Shown: one piece after another, positions 1 through 8,665 of the stretch
Numbering within the stretch: position 1 is the stretch's first letter
Layout: the number at the start of each line of letters is the position of its first letter
DNA from: Anaerolineales bacterium
Lineage (GTDB): Bacteria > Chloroflexota > Anaerolineae > Anaerolineales > UBA11579
NCBI GenBank assembly: GCA_025808555.1
Contig: CP075526.1
Span: 494,387 to 558,386 of the forward strand
DNA length: 64,000 bases
Direction: 5' to 3'
Program-made: the position numbers and the translations under genes
The notes under the pieces: generated by a model
The model's database searches: none
The model's input: only the letters and a program-made list of their open reading frames with translations
Told to the model about the DNA's origin: nothing

Positions 1-1951
1 CGCCATGCACAGGCATCTGCACGTAGGCCAGGTCGCCGCCCATCTCGACCCACAGGCGCGGCGCGGTGCCCGGGCAGTGTTGCCAATGCAGGCCGCGGAT
101 GCGCGTGCCGCTTTGCGGGGCGCGCAACAGCTCATGCCAGGCCTCATCGTCAAGCACCATCACACTGGAGACGCCCGCGCCGGCATCCAGCGCGGCAGCC
201 AGGCGGCCGGCGCCGAGCGGCGCCAGGGCAGCCACGCGGCCGCCGCGCCCTGCGGGCAAGCCCTCGCCACGGCCCGGGCCAAGATCAGCCAGGCCGCTGG
301 CGCCAGTGGCCAGCAGGCTGCTGCCCCAGCCGAACCACAGCTTGTCCTGCCAGACCAGCGCCGGCGGCGGGCTGAGGTGCGGCTGGGCTTCGAGGCCCAG
401 GTTGTGGCGAGCCACATGCTCACTACGCTCGACCAGCCAAACGCTGTTGGCCTTTAGTGCCCACAGCTGGCTGTTGTAATCCAGCAGCTTGTGCAACGGT
501 TGGCCGTCTGCACCCAGTTTGATCGGCGTGCCAAAGTTGAGCGCGGTGAGCCAGGCGGTGGGCGCAGCGCGCGAGATCTCGCCGCTGGCAGTAAAGCCGC
601 GCCACACTTGTGGACCCAGCTCGCTGTGCTGGAATACATGCACAAGGTCAGCCGTGTTGCTGCCGTCATCATCAAACTCATGCTTGGGCGGCGAAGCCGC
701 CGGGTTGAAGCGCACGCGCAGGATCGGCACCCCGCCGCCCTGAGCCAGCAAAGCCTGCCCGTTCAGCACGCTGACATCCTGCACAGTGCCGTCGATCAGA
801 TCGCCCGTGCTGGGTGAGATATCCTGCCAGTGCGGCGTGGCGTAGATGGCGTATTCAGACGTGGCATCCGGCGCCAGATGCCAAGCTTCCACCTCCAGCG
901 TACTGACCGTGTTGGAGAGGATGCGCTGCGTCTGCCCCGCGCCCTTGCCAGCGATGATGCGCAGCCAGGCGCCAGCCCACTGGTCGACCGGCCAGTTCTT
1001 GTTGGTATCGGTGAGCGCGGCGGCCGCGCCGCTGGTGGCCACGCCGCGCTCGCCGTTGAGATGCAGCCGCGAAGGGCTGCCATCGGCGCGCTGGTCTGCG
1101 GCATACAGCACACCCTGCAATTCGAAGAAGACAAACGTGCGGGCGATGTCAGCATCCTCCACGCGGTAGTACGTGCAAAATTTGCTGGCGCTCCATACGC
1201 TGCCGTCCGGCGAGGTGTGTCCACCGCCAGCGCGGCGATGCACGCCGATCTCCCAGTGGTTGCTGGCATTGTCAGCCGCGGCCCCACGCAGCGAGAGGTG
1301 GTAGGTGCCCGCGCTAAGCGGGGTGCTGTAACCGGAGACATCAAAGCTGTACAGCTGGCTGACCACATCGCTCACATCCGCCTGGGTGATGGCATGCGTG
1401 GAGCCGGGCAGCACCGCACCCGGCGCCCCGGCGGCATCGGCATGCAGTTGCAGCGCCAGCTCGCCTGGCGAGCCCACGCGGCGCAGCCATACCCGCGCCC
1501 GCTTGGCTTCCAGGCCGCCAGCGCCCACGGTAAAGCGAGCGGCCAGGCTGCGCTGAGAACCAATGAGCGCCTGCCAATGCACGTCGCCCGGCAGGCGCTG
1601 GGCGACGGTGCGCAGGCCGCTGGCATAGCGCCACTGCGGCGCGGCATGGATACGGCCCGGCGTCAGGGTCCAGGCGTCCTGGCTGTCGTAGAAACGGCGC
1701 GCCGATTGCGTGCTGAAGCGCGGCGCACCGCGGCCGCCGCTCCAATCGCGTTGCTCGATCTGCGCCAGGCCTGGCTCCCAGGCGCCAAAGCCACTGACCC
1801 AATTGAGACGCAAGCCGGAAGGCGTAAGCACGCTCTCCTTGATGCCCTCGGCGCCACCCTCCAGTCGCAGCCCCCAGGTAAGCACGCCATCGCTCAGGCT
1901 GAGCTCGTGACTTGGATTGCTGGCACCGGGGTACACACGGACCCGGCTCAC
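1..1951 (-). CDS. Phage tail/virion-associated protein, C-terminus outside window
   Basis: This is an open minus-strand frame of 650 codons that runs off the left edge. It begins with GTG, and the GTGA overlap with the stop of the upstream connector-like gene indicates translational coupling. The product is rich in Trp, Gly and short beta-type segments. Around residues 300-350 it has a segment of the type GKGAGQTQRILSNT followed by TLEVEAWHLAPD, a pattern seen in phage baseplate and tail proteins. No membrane segment or signal peptide is visible. By position it follows the connector in a late operon, so a tail, fibre or tail-tip role is inferred. Opposite-strand ORFs here have shadow-like composition. 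Confidence 0.7.
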   Translation of the reverse strand, partial: MSRVRVYPGASNPSHELSLSDGVLTWGLRLEGGAEGIKESVLTPSGLRLNWVSGFGAWEPGLAQIEQRDWSGGRGAPRFSTQSARRFYDSQDAWTLTPGRIHAAPQWRYASGLRTVAQRLPGDVHWQALIGSQRSLAARFTVGAGGLEAKRARVWLRRVGSPGELALQLHADAAGAPGAVLPGSTHAITQADVSDVVSQLYSFDVSGYSTPLSAGTYHLSLRGAAADNASNHWEIGVHRRAGGGHTSPDGSVWSASKFCTYYRVEDADIARTFVFFELQGVLYAADQRADGSPSRLHLNGERGVATSGAAAALTDTNKNWPVDQWAGAWLRIIAGKGAGQTQRILSNTVSTLEVEAWHLAPDATSEYAIYATPHWQDISPSTGDLIDGTVQDVSVLNGQALLAQGGGVPILRVRFNPAASPPKHEFDDDGSNTADLVHVFQHSELGPQVWRGFTASGEISRAAPTAWLTALNFGTPIKLGADGQPLHKLLDYNSQLWALKANSVWLVERSEHVARHNLGLEAQPHLSPPPALVWQDKLWFGWGSSLLATGASGLADLGPGRGEGLPAGRGGRVAALAPLGAGRLAAALDAGAGVSSVMVLDDEAWHELLRAPQSGTRIRGLHWQHCPGTAPRLWVEMGGDLAYVQMPVHG

Positions 1952-2784
1952 GCCTGCCCCCGCAGGCGCAGCAGGCGGGCCGGGCGCTGCGGCCGCCAGA
2001 TGGGGAAGTGGCGGCGAGCCGCCTGCAGCTCCTCGGCCGCTTCCTGCCACAGCGCGGCCAGCTGGCCGTCGCCGCCCTTGCGGGCGCACTGCCAGCGCAG
2101 GGCGCGCTCGGCCACGGCCGCCACCGCCAGCTCGGGCGCGATGGCTTCGGCCAGCACATCATCATAGGCCGCCAGGCGCGGGTGGGCGGCCAGATACCAG
2201 ACGCGCAGCGGGCGCCCGGCAGGCAGCGGATCGGCGAACAGCACCAGGCCAGGCGCGGCGGGAGTGCCCGGCTTGGCGGGCACGTAGTCCCAATCGTGCA
2301 GGGTGCGCCACGGGTCGCCGGCGCTGACGCCCGGGATAGCAAGATGGTCAATGCGCAGCGGGCGGCGGCGCGGCCAGTGCAGCACATGGGCATTGGCGGC
2401 CAGCACATCATCGTCCACCTGGGGCACATCGCCCAGACCGCGTAGGGCGCTGTTGGCCAGCTCGATCATGGTGGGCAGCGGATACTGCGCCGAGGCGAGT
2501 GCATAGGCCATGCCCGCCTCCACCGGCTCGCTGAAGCTTGCCGCCAGGGCCAGCGTGCCGCTGCTGGCCACGAAGCCAGCCACGCGGGCGAATTCGCCCG
2601 CCGGCGGCCCGCCACCCGCCGCCAGGAAGACGGCCCCGCCCTTCCAGTCATCCTCGCGGTGCTGGCCGGCCAGTTCGGCGGCATCCACCAGCGTGCTGGC
2701 GCTGCCGCCGGTGGCTTGGCCGCGGCGCAGCTGGCCCAACTCCATATAGGCGTCTTGAAGCAACTCACTCAACGTGTACGACAT
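1948..2784 (-). CDS. Phage head-tail connector-like virion protein
   Basis: A 278-residue protein starting MSYTLSELLQDAYMELGQL. An N-terminal helical segment with 'LLQDAYMELGQL' and a C-terminal helical part (AEAIAPELAVAAVAERAL) flank a beta-rich centre, as in many head-completion or adaptor proteins. The leader AAGGGGGATGT before ATG is the same type as in the capsid, scaffold, portal and terminase genes of this window. It lies directly upstream of, and overlaps, the tail-like gene. In ordinary phages this gene would follow the capsid gene; here the capsid gene is 6.5 kb away, with RHS fragments between. The family assignment is inferred from position and fold-like features, not from a recognised signature. 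Confidence 0.6.
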   Translation of the reverse strand: MSYTLSELLQDAYMELGQLRRGQATGGSASTLVDAAELAGQHREDDWKGGAVFLAAGGGPPAGEFARVAGFVASSGTLALAASFSEPVEAGMAYALASAQYPLPTMIELANSALRGLGDVPQVDDDVLAANAHVLHWPRRRPLRIDHLAIPGVSAGDPWRTLHDWDYVPAKPGTPAAPGLVLFADPLPAGRPLRVWYLAAHPRLAAYDDVLAEAIAPELAVAAVAERALRWQCARKGGDGQLAALWQEAAEELQAARRHFPIWRPQRPARLLRLRGQA

Positions 2785-2815
2785 ACATCCCCCTTGTGAT
2801 TGCTGCGCGGTTTAA

Positions 2816-3318
2816 ACAGCGCAGCCTGCGGCATTCATAGCACGCAGGCTGCGGTTTGTACGGATTTGGGGGCGTGTGTCAAGGGAGACGCCGGGTTGAC
2901 TAGGTCCTCAGCTTGGGGGTAGTAACTAAACCCAGAAATAGCACGAGAGTAATGCAAACTGGGGTAGCGACAGAGAATGTAAATGCCTCAGCAATCGCTT
3001 CCAGAACTGTAATTTCACCAGCTTCTAACGGAGGAAAAAAGAACCAAGCTGCGATATTAAAGCCCAAGGGAACAAAAAGTGCTAGAAAAATAGGGCTAAG
3101 TTGTTTAAATTTCCGTATGTATTCCTCAACCTCAGTTGTTGCTAAAAAGTAGAAGTAAAAAGCGAAAGGCAGAATTGAGGAAATGAAAAGTCCGCCAAGA
3201 AGATTATTGTAAAACCATTCAAAAATTGCTAAGAAATAACTCATCATGTCCTTCTTTATTCTCAATTAGTTCAGGGGTAGAGAAAAAAATAAAAAGTACC
3301 TAAAAGAGACTGAGGTAT
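2816..3318. repeat. 503-bp direct repeat, copy A
   Basis: Nearly identical to 7122..7624 at a constant offset of 4306 bases, with only scattered substitutions. The unit contains the last 12 codons of an RHS-type toxin frame (SLLGTFYFFLYP), a complete small immunity-like membrane protein and a 32-base perfect inverted repeat at 2821..2852 (arms GCAGCCTGCG / CGCAGGCTGC). The left end lies about 30 bases upstream of the connector gene start. No transposase or target-site duplication is visible, so recombination or duplication of a cassette end is more likely than transposition. Confidence 0.9.
2900..3247 (-). CDS. Small membrane protein, likely immunity protein (copy A)
   Basis: About 115 residues starting M(M)SYFLAIFEWFYNNLLGG, with three hydrophobic segments and an acidic/basic loop. 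It is almost identical to the protein at 7206..7553. It follows an RHS-type C-terminal frame by about 20 bases and has AAGG just before a pair of ATG codons; the second ATG (3244) has better spacing, and an in-frame TTG exists at 3265. Small membrane proteins directly after RHS toxin tips are typically immunity proteins, so that role is inferred; no family was recognised. The duplication suggests it was carried with a tip cassette. Confidence 0.6.
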   Translation of the reverse strand: MMSYFLAIFEWFYNNLLGGLFISSILPFAFYFYFLATTEVEEYIRKFKQLSPIFLALFVPLGFNIAAWFFFPPLEAGEITVLEAIAEAFTFSVATPVCITLVLFLGLVTTPKLRT

Positions 3319-4239
3319 GCCCACATTGGTGTAATTTGTATTATTGCCCTGCATATTTATCAACACTACTTCGTCGCCAACGGCCAGACAGCCCGCGCCG
3401 GGGGCCTGGCTCAGCGTGGCCGTGGTTTCAGTTAGTGCCGTCACTGAATACACAACCGCATCGCTACCCTGGCCACACACCCGCTCACCGCTGTTCTGTG
3501 TATGAATATTAAAGGTGGCATCAACTATTAGATTGCCGTCGGCGCCATTGCCCCACCGCCCTATCGGCCCAGGGGTGGCGGTGGGCTCGGGCGTTCCCTG
3601 GCTGCCCACATACGCCGCCGGGCTTACGCTACTGGTGCCAAGCGTGCCGCTGTAAAAAATGGCGATCCGCCCCACGCCGCCGTCTCCCGTGATACAGCCA
3701 CTGCCCTTCGTGGCAGTCAGGTTGCCGTTCAAAGTTATGTTTGCGCCTTGAAGCCGAACGGTGCCACCACTGCCACCACCACTGCTGTAGTTGTTGGTGG
3801 GTGTGTAGCACGCGCCATTGCCGCCGTTGGCGCTCAACGCGCCGTCATAATCAATCGTCTGGGCATAGATGTAAACCGCTCCACCGCCCGCCCCACCATT
3901 GGGGCCGTAGCAGATATTGCAGGGGTGGTCGCTGCCCCCGCCGCCACTGCCCATCCACAGCCGGCTCAGCTGCTGGTCGCCATACGTTTGCCCGCCCGTT
4001 GTGCCTACTCCATTCGCGCCGCTAGTGGCATAGCCGCCACCCGCACCGCGGTTTGCATTTGTGCCACCCCCGCCGCCTCCATTGGCAGAAGCAGAGGAAG
4101 TGCCATAGCCTGGGTAGCTCTGGCCCTGGTATCCATCTCTATGTTCCCCTTGCCCGGAAGCGAGCCATCCGCCGCTGCCGCCGCTATAACCAAGCGCATT
4201 CATGTGCACGGTGCCGGCGCCATCCAGCGTGCCAGCCAC
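3271..4239 (-). CDS. Glycine-rich surface-protein fragment fused to an RHS tip end
   Basis: An open frame of 322 codons from a GTG; the frame is open further, to about 4310, where it begins right after the stop of the neighbouring immunity gene, so no genuine start is present. The sequence is Gly/Ser/Asn-rich with repeated GGSGG, GGGGGG and GGAGGG stretches. This resembles beta-helical or cell-surface protein segments, with a TPEPTATPGP linker near residue 225. The last residues (PQSLLGTFYFFLYP) are identical to the end of the RHS protein at 7577. It therefore looks like a chimera made by recombination inside the 503-bp repeat, not a functional gene. Confidence 0.5.
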   Translation of the reverse strand: MAGTLDGAGTVHMNALGYSGGSGGWLASGQGEHRDGYQGQSYPGYGTSSASANGGGGGGTNANRGAGGGYATSGANGVGTTGGQTYGDQQLSRLWMGSGGGGSDHPCNICYGPNGGAGGGAVYIYAQTIDYDGALSANGGNGACYTPTNNYSSGGGSGGTVRLQGANITLNGNLTATKGSGCITGDGGVGRIAIFYSGTLGTSSVSPAAYVGSQGTPEPTATPGPIGRWGNGADGNLIVDATFNIHTQNSGERVCGQGSDAVVYSVTALTETTATLSQAPGAGCLAVGDEVVLINMQGNNTNYTNVGIPQSLLGTFYFFLYP

Positions 4240-4323
4240 GCGGAAGGCCAGTACGCCAAAACGCGTGTTGTTCCATGCGCTGCCGGTGAGCTCAGGCTTC
4301 TCGAAGTTACTTCACCAGCAGCA

Positions 4324-4788
4324 TTATTCGTCATTGCCAAAGAGCCACACTGCATAATTATTCTCTCTCAGCAAAAATTTAGCCTCGCCAGGAGCGTAGC
4401 CCTCTTCTCTATAAACTGAGGAGAATATTGCAAATCGGTTACGAAACATCACATGCTGAACAACTCGACAATCTTTAACAAATAGTAGCAATGTAGCATA
4501 GTCACTATGTTGAATATTAGTCAACCATGCCCCAGGCCAAATTCCGCAAACAACGCTATTTACCACCTCTGGGGGAGTATAGGGCGTAAAAACAAAAACC
4601 CTATCCCAAGGCTCACTATTTATCAATGCGAAATCGATATACTCAAGGTGACCACTCTTGTAACTACTTACTTGCTGTGCTAAGAAATCCCCATAAATTA
4701 GCCCACGTTTTTCGCTGACTCTGAAAGACAGAAAAACCAGAGCTACAACAGCAACAAAGCAACAAAACATAGCGATGATTTTCTTCAT
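4324..4788 (-). CDS. Putative immunity protein, membrane-anchored
   Basis: A 154-residue protein starting MKKIIAMFCCFVAVVALVFL, so with an N-terminal hydrophobic anchor, then a soluble domain ending LLRENNYAVWLFGNDE. The start is supported by AGAGG seven bases before ATG; an upstream in-frame extension lacks such support. It starts 10 bases after the end of an RHS-type toxin tip (4799..6091), the usual place of a cognate immunity gene. No family was recognised. Its stop is followed at once by the glycine-rich fragment, which marks a recombination junction. Confidence 0.55.
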   Translation of the reverse strand: MKKIIAMFCCFVAVVALVFLSFRVSEKRGLIYGDFLAQQVSSYKSGHLEYIDFALINSEPWDRVFVFTPYTPPEVVNSVVCGIWPGAWLTNIQHSDYATLLLFVKDCRVVQHVMFRNRFAIFSSVYREEGYAPGEAKFLLRENNYAVWLFGNDE

Positions 4789-4798
4789 ATTGCCTCTC

Positions 4799-6091
4799 TT
4801 ACGGAAAAGTGCACAGTGGGCATGCATCGCTGAAGTAAATGTCATTCTTATCCCAAACATACAATAAACCGGACCGAAGAGCTTCATATACAAGAGTTTG
4901 CAATTGGGCATTGCTACTCTCAGGGTTGGTCAATGCAATTTCTCTGCCAACCTGATTGTTATGCAAATCCATAAATGCTGCTTCTCGAACAGAGTCCGGG
5001 TGGGTTTCATGTGCAGTTGCAAAATCCCTGGCAAATTCCTCTCCGAATTCTCTAGTCATTAGAGCATTCCAGTAAGCGTGCCTAAAAGCATCGGCAGGAC
5101 TATTCTCTAGAGGCGAGCCGGGAAATAACTTACTGGTGGCTGAAAAGGCATCATTCCTAATTAGCTGCATTCTTCCCATTAAAATTAAATCTGGAAATCC
5201 ATTCTCATCAGATACGAGCTGGTACTCTTGTGGAGTTAAGGAAAAAAGCCCAGGAACAACAATTAGTTCATCATGTGTTGACCTTACGGGTGCCACAAAG
5301 TTATCAAGCTCTTGGCGCAAATTTTGAGCCTTGGTCAAACACGGCTTTCCAAAGCACAATCCTGCATTCTGCGGTCTATATCCCAGACTCGGTGCGGTTT
5401 GACTAAGGCATTGACCATCCAAAATCTTTCCAGAAGCACAGTGACCGCTTGGATCAGCCAAGTTAATCGGATTGTTCATTACATAGCTAAAACGATTGAT
5501 GTTCTGCGGATTCCCAGCCCCAGGCACAATGCTATCGGGCTGTGTCCAACGCCCTAAACCCGGCGCGTAGAAGCGCGCGTTGTAGTCCATCAGTCCTGTG
5601 CCAACCAGAAGCCGCTGGCCAGTGTAGCCAAAGTCGGTCGTGCCTAGCATCGCCTCGAAACGCGCTTCGCCAAACGGCGTGTAGCGCTGTTGCCCCAGCA
5701 GGTTCCCTGCAGCGTCCAACACCGCGCTCACCGAGCCCAAGTGGTCGCTCAGCAAGAACTGCAGCCCATCCGGCCCACTCAGCGCCACGCGCTGGCCAGC
5801 GATGCCGTAATATTTGACCACCTCGGTATCGCCAGCGGCATCGCGCACTTCATAGGCGCCGCCGCCAAGGTACAGGGTCACCTCGCCATCTGGGCCAACC
5901 TGGCGCACGCGGCGGCCGTCGCCATCATAGGTAAAGCTCCAGGTCTCCTCGCCGTCGCTGACGGAAGTCAGGCGATTTTCAGCATTGTAGATCTGGGTCC
6001 AGGTCACCTCGTCTTCTACGCGCTGCAGCATGTTGCCGTTAGCATCGTAGGTATAGGTGTCCTCCTCCTCGCCGCGCTCCACGCGGGTCAC
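4799..6091 (-). CDS. Truncated RHS-repeat protein with variable C-terminal toxin domain
   Basis: 430 codons. Residues about 1-215 form the end of an RHS core: YD-repeats (TYTYDANGNML), then the core signature DHLGSVSAVLDAAGN, YTPFGEARF, TGQRLL, MDYNARFYAPGLGRWTQPDSI and the ADPSGH boundary. After this comes a different C-terminal domain with DAFRHAYWNALMTREFG and AAFMDLHNNQVGREIA, which I associate with the DUF6973-type domain of polymorphic toxins. The frame is closed by TAG 18 bases upstream of the GTG used here, within the core motif PHAVT, so the protein has lost its N-terminal body. Expression as a free tip is doubtful. Confidence 0.75.
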   Translation of the reverse strand: MTRVERGEEEDTYTYDANGNMLQRVEDEVTWTQIYNAENRLTSVSDGEETWSFTYDGDGRRVRQVGPDGEVTLYLGGGAYEVRDAAGDTEVVKYYGIAGQRVALSGPDGLQFLLSDHLGSVSAVLDAAGNLLGQQRYTPFGEARFEAMLGTTDFGYTGQRLLVGTGLMDYNARFYAPGLGRWTQPDSIVPGAGNPQNINRFSYVMNNPINLADPSGHCASGKILDGQCLSQTAPSLGYRPQNAGLCFGKPCLTKAQNLRQELDNFVAPVRSTHDELIVVPGLFSLTPQEYQLVSDENGFPDLILMGRMQLIRNDAFSATSKLFPGSPLENSPADAFRHAYWNALMTREFGEEFARDFATAHETHPDSVREAAFMDLHNNQVGREIALTNPESSNAQLQTLVYEALRSGLLYVWDKNDIYFSDACPLCTFP

Positions 6092-6171
6092 GGCGTGGGG
6101 GGCTGCACCCTAGTAGTGCAAGCGATTAGCCGAACTACAGGTGTCCTTGGGTAGGAATCTCTAGTCACCAG

Positions 6172-6456
6172 TCATAGTGTTGATACCAGCATCATCAACC
6201 CAATCAAAGTACAGGAAGCGATGAAAATACTGTAAATCAAATGCTCCTTGTTCCAGTTTTTTAAAATTTCTCCTATATATTTCTGCGAAGCCTTTTTACC
6301 TTCATAACGCTCAATCTGCTTCGCTTTATTCCTATAGAACCAATGCGGATCTTTAGTGCCATCTCGAAAGTAACGCCATATGCGACGCAACTCCCAGATT
6401 CCATTTAAGACTACTATCAGTGCTAGAAAGATCATTCTGTTTTTTTCAGCGTCCAT
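6172..6456 (-). CDS. Small two-segment membrane protein, likely immunity protein
   Basis: 94 residues starting MDAEKNRMIFLALIVVLNG, with one hydrophobic segment near each end and a basic middle (RRIWRYFRDGTKDPHWFYRNK). GGAGAACT directly before ATG supports this start. Upstream in another frame, bases 6470-6515 encode EVRDDAGDAEAV, a remnant of the RHS core segment EVRDAAGDTEVV seen at 4799..6091. The gene therefore sits at the end of a heavily deleted toxin cassette. The immunity role is inferred from context only. Confidence 0.5.
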   Translation of the reverse strand: MDAEKNRMIFLALIVVLNGIWELRRIWRYFRDGTKDPHWFYRNKAKQIERYEGKKASQKYIGEILKNWNKEHLIYSIFIASCTLIGLMMLVSTL

Positions 6457-6515
6457 AGTTCTCCGCAGGGGCAAGATTGACCGCCTCTGCATCCCCGGCG
6501 TCATCGCGCACTTCG

Positions 6516-6798
6516 TCACATACTCTTAAGGATAACGAAAGTGATTGCGATCAGGCAACCGCCAAAATAGAGGTAAATAAACGCCATTGATCTATAAAAC
6601 TTAGGGTTACCCAAATTGCCTATCTGTTCTAACCAGAAATTTCCAATTCTATAGTGAAGTCCATAGACTCCAGAGAATAGAAAATAAGGGATCCATAGTC
6701 TTCTTCTTTTTGAGAATCAAGAACGAAAGGGCAATTAGATAGATACCCCAGAGTGAAAAACCAATAGCGAAAACTACGAGCAATTGTTCTTTATTCAT
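6516..6798 (-). pseudogene. Frameshifted small membrane (immunity-like) gene
   Basis: Reading from ATG at 6798 gives MNKEQLLVVFAIGFSLWGIY and a second hydrophobic stretch, then a Lys-rich run (LILKKKK). Here the frame must shift by one base to continue as RRRLWIPYFLFSGVYGLHY and on to LIAITFVILKSM before TGA at 6516. The join lies in an A/G-rich run (CTCAAAAAGAAGAAGAC), a typical slippage or sequencing-error site. The pieces together would make a protein of about 93 residues. Either a decayed immunity gene or a base-call error; raw reads would decide. Confidence 0.5.
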
Positions 6799-6806
6799 AA
6801 CAAGTC

Positions 6807-7121
6807 TCATGGATTAGGAATCGGAATTGGCGACCAGTAAGGACCAGACATACCGGTTATCTCTATGCCTTCTGCTATTTCATGCACGTCTGACCCTACA
6901 GCTATTAAACCAGGCAACAAAAGTTATATAACTCATAAACAGCACGGAAAACGAAAAAACCGCAATTACATCAATCGGCGTCTTGCTCAAGATTACTCCT
7001 ACGGCAGACTCATGGCGTGGGGTTGGCGCTGGTATAGCTCAGAACTATCTTTCCACCCATGCCTCATTCTACGCTAAAGGCAGCCAGCGTGCCTCACTCC
7101 AAGCACGCCTGGCCGCCATAG
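6807..7121 (-). pseudogene. Degraded RHS toxin tip remnant
   Basis: The last 34 codons before the TGA at 6807 are open and end VHEIAEGIEITG...WSPIPIPNP. They are followed immediately by the frameshifted immunity-like gene, so this looks like the end of a toxin tip. Upstream the frames are broken: another frame carries a hydrophobic stretch (IDVIAVFSFSVLFMSY). No continuous toxin can be read. It abuts the 503-bp repeat copy B at 7122. Confidence 0.4.
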
Positions 7122-7624
7122 ACAGCGCAGCCTGCGGCATTCATAGCACGCAGGCTGCGGGAAGCGCGGATTTGGGGGCGTGTGTCAAGGGAGACGCCGG
7201 GTTGACTAGGTCCTCAGCTTGGGGGTAGTAACTAAACTCAGAAATAGCACGAGAGTAATGCAAACTGGGGTAGCGACAGAGAATGTAAATGCCACAGCAA
7301 TCGCTTCCAGAACTGTAATTTCACCAGCTTCTAACGGAGGAAAAAAGAACCAAGCTGCGATATTAAAGCCCAAGGGAACAAAAAGTGCTAGAAAAATAGG
7401 GCTAAGTTGTTTAAATTTCCGTATGTATTCCTCAACCTCAGTTGTCGCTAAAAAGTAGAAGTAAAAAGCGAAAGGCAGAATTGAGGAAATGAAAAGTCCG
7501 CCAAGAAGATTATTGTAAAACCATTCAAAAATTGCTAAGAAATAACTCATCATGTCCTTCTTTATTCTCAATTAGTTCAGGGGTAGAGAAAAAAATAAAA
7601 AGTACCTAAAAGAGACTGAGGTAT
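7122..7624. repeat. 503-bp direct repeat, copy B
   Basis: Second copy of the unit at 2816..3318. It includes the same hairpin (7127..7158), the second copy of the small membrane protein, and the shared last codons of the RHS tip at 7577..8629. The flanks of the two copies are unrelated, so the repeat boundaries are sharp: ACAGC on the hairpin side and GAGGTAT on the toxin side. Confidence 0.9.
7206..7553 (-). CDS. Small membrane protein, likely immunity protein (copy B)
   Basis: Differs from the copy A protein only at a couple of positions (for example LEAIAVAF instead of LEAIAEAF near residue 85). Three hydrophobic segments; same AAGG-ATGATG start region. Here it follows a toxin tip that is intact at its C-terminal end, so this copy is the likely original and copy A the derived duplicate. 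Immunity function is inferred from position. Confidence 0.6.
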   Translation of the reverse strand: MMSYFLAIFEWFYNNLLGGLFISSILPFAFYFYFLATTEVEEYIRKFKQLSPIFLALFVPLGFNIAAWFFFPPLEAGEITVLEAIAVAFTFSVATPVCITLVLFLSLVTTPKLRT

Positions 7625-8629
7625 TCCATATGGTCCTGCGGGAGAATAGCCAACACTGATGTAATTTGGCAGCACTCCCTCAGCCCTAAGAGAATCATAT
7701 GGGACAGAAGCCAAGGATGTTAAAATATCAACTCCAGGAATTAATCCAGCGCCAATTTCAGCGGCAGTAACCACAACATCTTGATTTACAACAAGCACAT
7801 TTGGAAGATTTCCTCCTGGGCTTCCAAAGTAACACTCGCCAGCAGCAATACAGCTCCCTGTAGTAATAATCCCATCAATAACGGCCATTGCTGCTGCGGC
7901 GCCATGAGATGGTGGAGAAGCAAAAACTGAAAATGCAAGTGCGAATTCTATCAAATCCGCAACTGCCCCTAAATTACCTAACGCTCTAGCCAGCTCCTTA
8001 TTCGGGGTTCCATTTGGTGAAGTATCTCCATCAGGATACATTAGGAAGTTACATTGATTTATCACAATGGTTGTACACGTAAACGGCGCACCAACAGAAT
8101 TCTCCCTTTCACTTGAAGCTTTCTTAATAGGGCTAGTAGTGCCTTGACGCTTTTCAGCTTGGCTTGCACTTTTTGTGTTTTCTATTGCTTTTGGATTGAG
8201 ATTAGCCCTGCTAATGCTGGCTCCGTAATTCCTTCCACAAAAAAGACCATCGATACATGGCGCATTCCAAACTGCGGGGATATGCCCACTTGGGTCAGCT
8301 AAGTTGATAGGATTATTTAACGTATAAGTAAACCGACTCAACGCCTGCGGATTGCCCGCTCTTGGCACAATACTGTCCGGCTGCGTCCAGCGGCCCAGAC
8401 CGGGCGCGTAGAAGCGCGCGTTGTAGTCCATCAGGCCCGTGCCTGCCAGCAAGCGCTGGCCAGTGTAACCAAAGTCGGTCGTGCCCAGCATCTCCTCGAA
8501 GCGCGCTTCGCCAAACGGCGTATAGCGCTGCTGCCCCAGCAGGTTCCCTGCTCCATCCAACACCGCACTCACCGAGCCCAAGTGGTCGGTCAGCAAGAAC
8601 TGCAATCCATCCGGCCCACTCAGCGCCAC
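7577..8629 (-). CDS. Truncated RHS-repeat protein with a second, different toxin tip
   Basis: 350 codons from a GTG inside the RHS core; an in-frame stop lies about 25 bases further upstream, directly after the neighbouring immunity gene, so the N-terminal body is missing. Residues 1-110 repeat the core (DHLGSVSAVLDGAGN, YTPFGEARFEEM, DYNARFYAPGLGRWTQPDS, ADPSGH). The variable tip then has a Ser/Lys-rich linker and a hydrophobic C-terminal part (AVADLIEFALAFSVFA, AEIGAGLIPGVDILTSL) that suggests a membrane-active or membrane-crossing domain. It ends SLLGTFYFFLYP inside the 503-bp repeat and is followed by immunity copy B. Confidence 0.7.
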   Translation of the reverse strand: MALSGPDGLQFLLTDHLGSVSAVLDGAGNLLGQQRYTPFGEARFEEMLGTTDFGYTGQRLLAGTGLMDYNARFYAPGLGRWTQPDSIVPRAGNPQALSRFTYTLNNPINLADPSGHIPAVWNAPCIDGLFCGRNYGASISRANLNPKAIENTKSASQAEKRQGTTSPIKKASSERENSVGAPFTCTTIVINQCNFLMYPDGDTSPNGTPNKELARALGNLGAVADLIEFALAFSVFASPPSHGAAAAMAVIDGIITTGSCIAAGECYFGSPGGNLPNVLVVNQDVVVTAAEIGAGLIPGVDILTSLASVPYDSLRAEGVLPNYISVGYSPAGPYGIPQSLLGTFYFFLYP

Positions 8630-8665
8630 GCGCTGCCCGGCGATGCCCGGCGGCGGCCAGATTCT

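Noticed and set aside
830..2167. Long plus-strand frame of 445 codons opposite the tail-like gene
   Set aside because: Composition is dominated by Arg, Ala, His and Gln without any domain; the minus-strand frame from GTG 1951 reads as a coherent protein coupled to its upstream gene.
2816..7624. Insertion sequence bounded by the 503-bp repeats
   Set aside because: No transposase, terminal inverted repeats or target duplications; the repeat content is the end of a toxin-immunity cassette.
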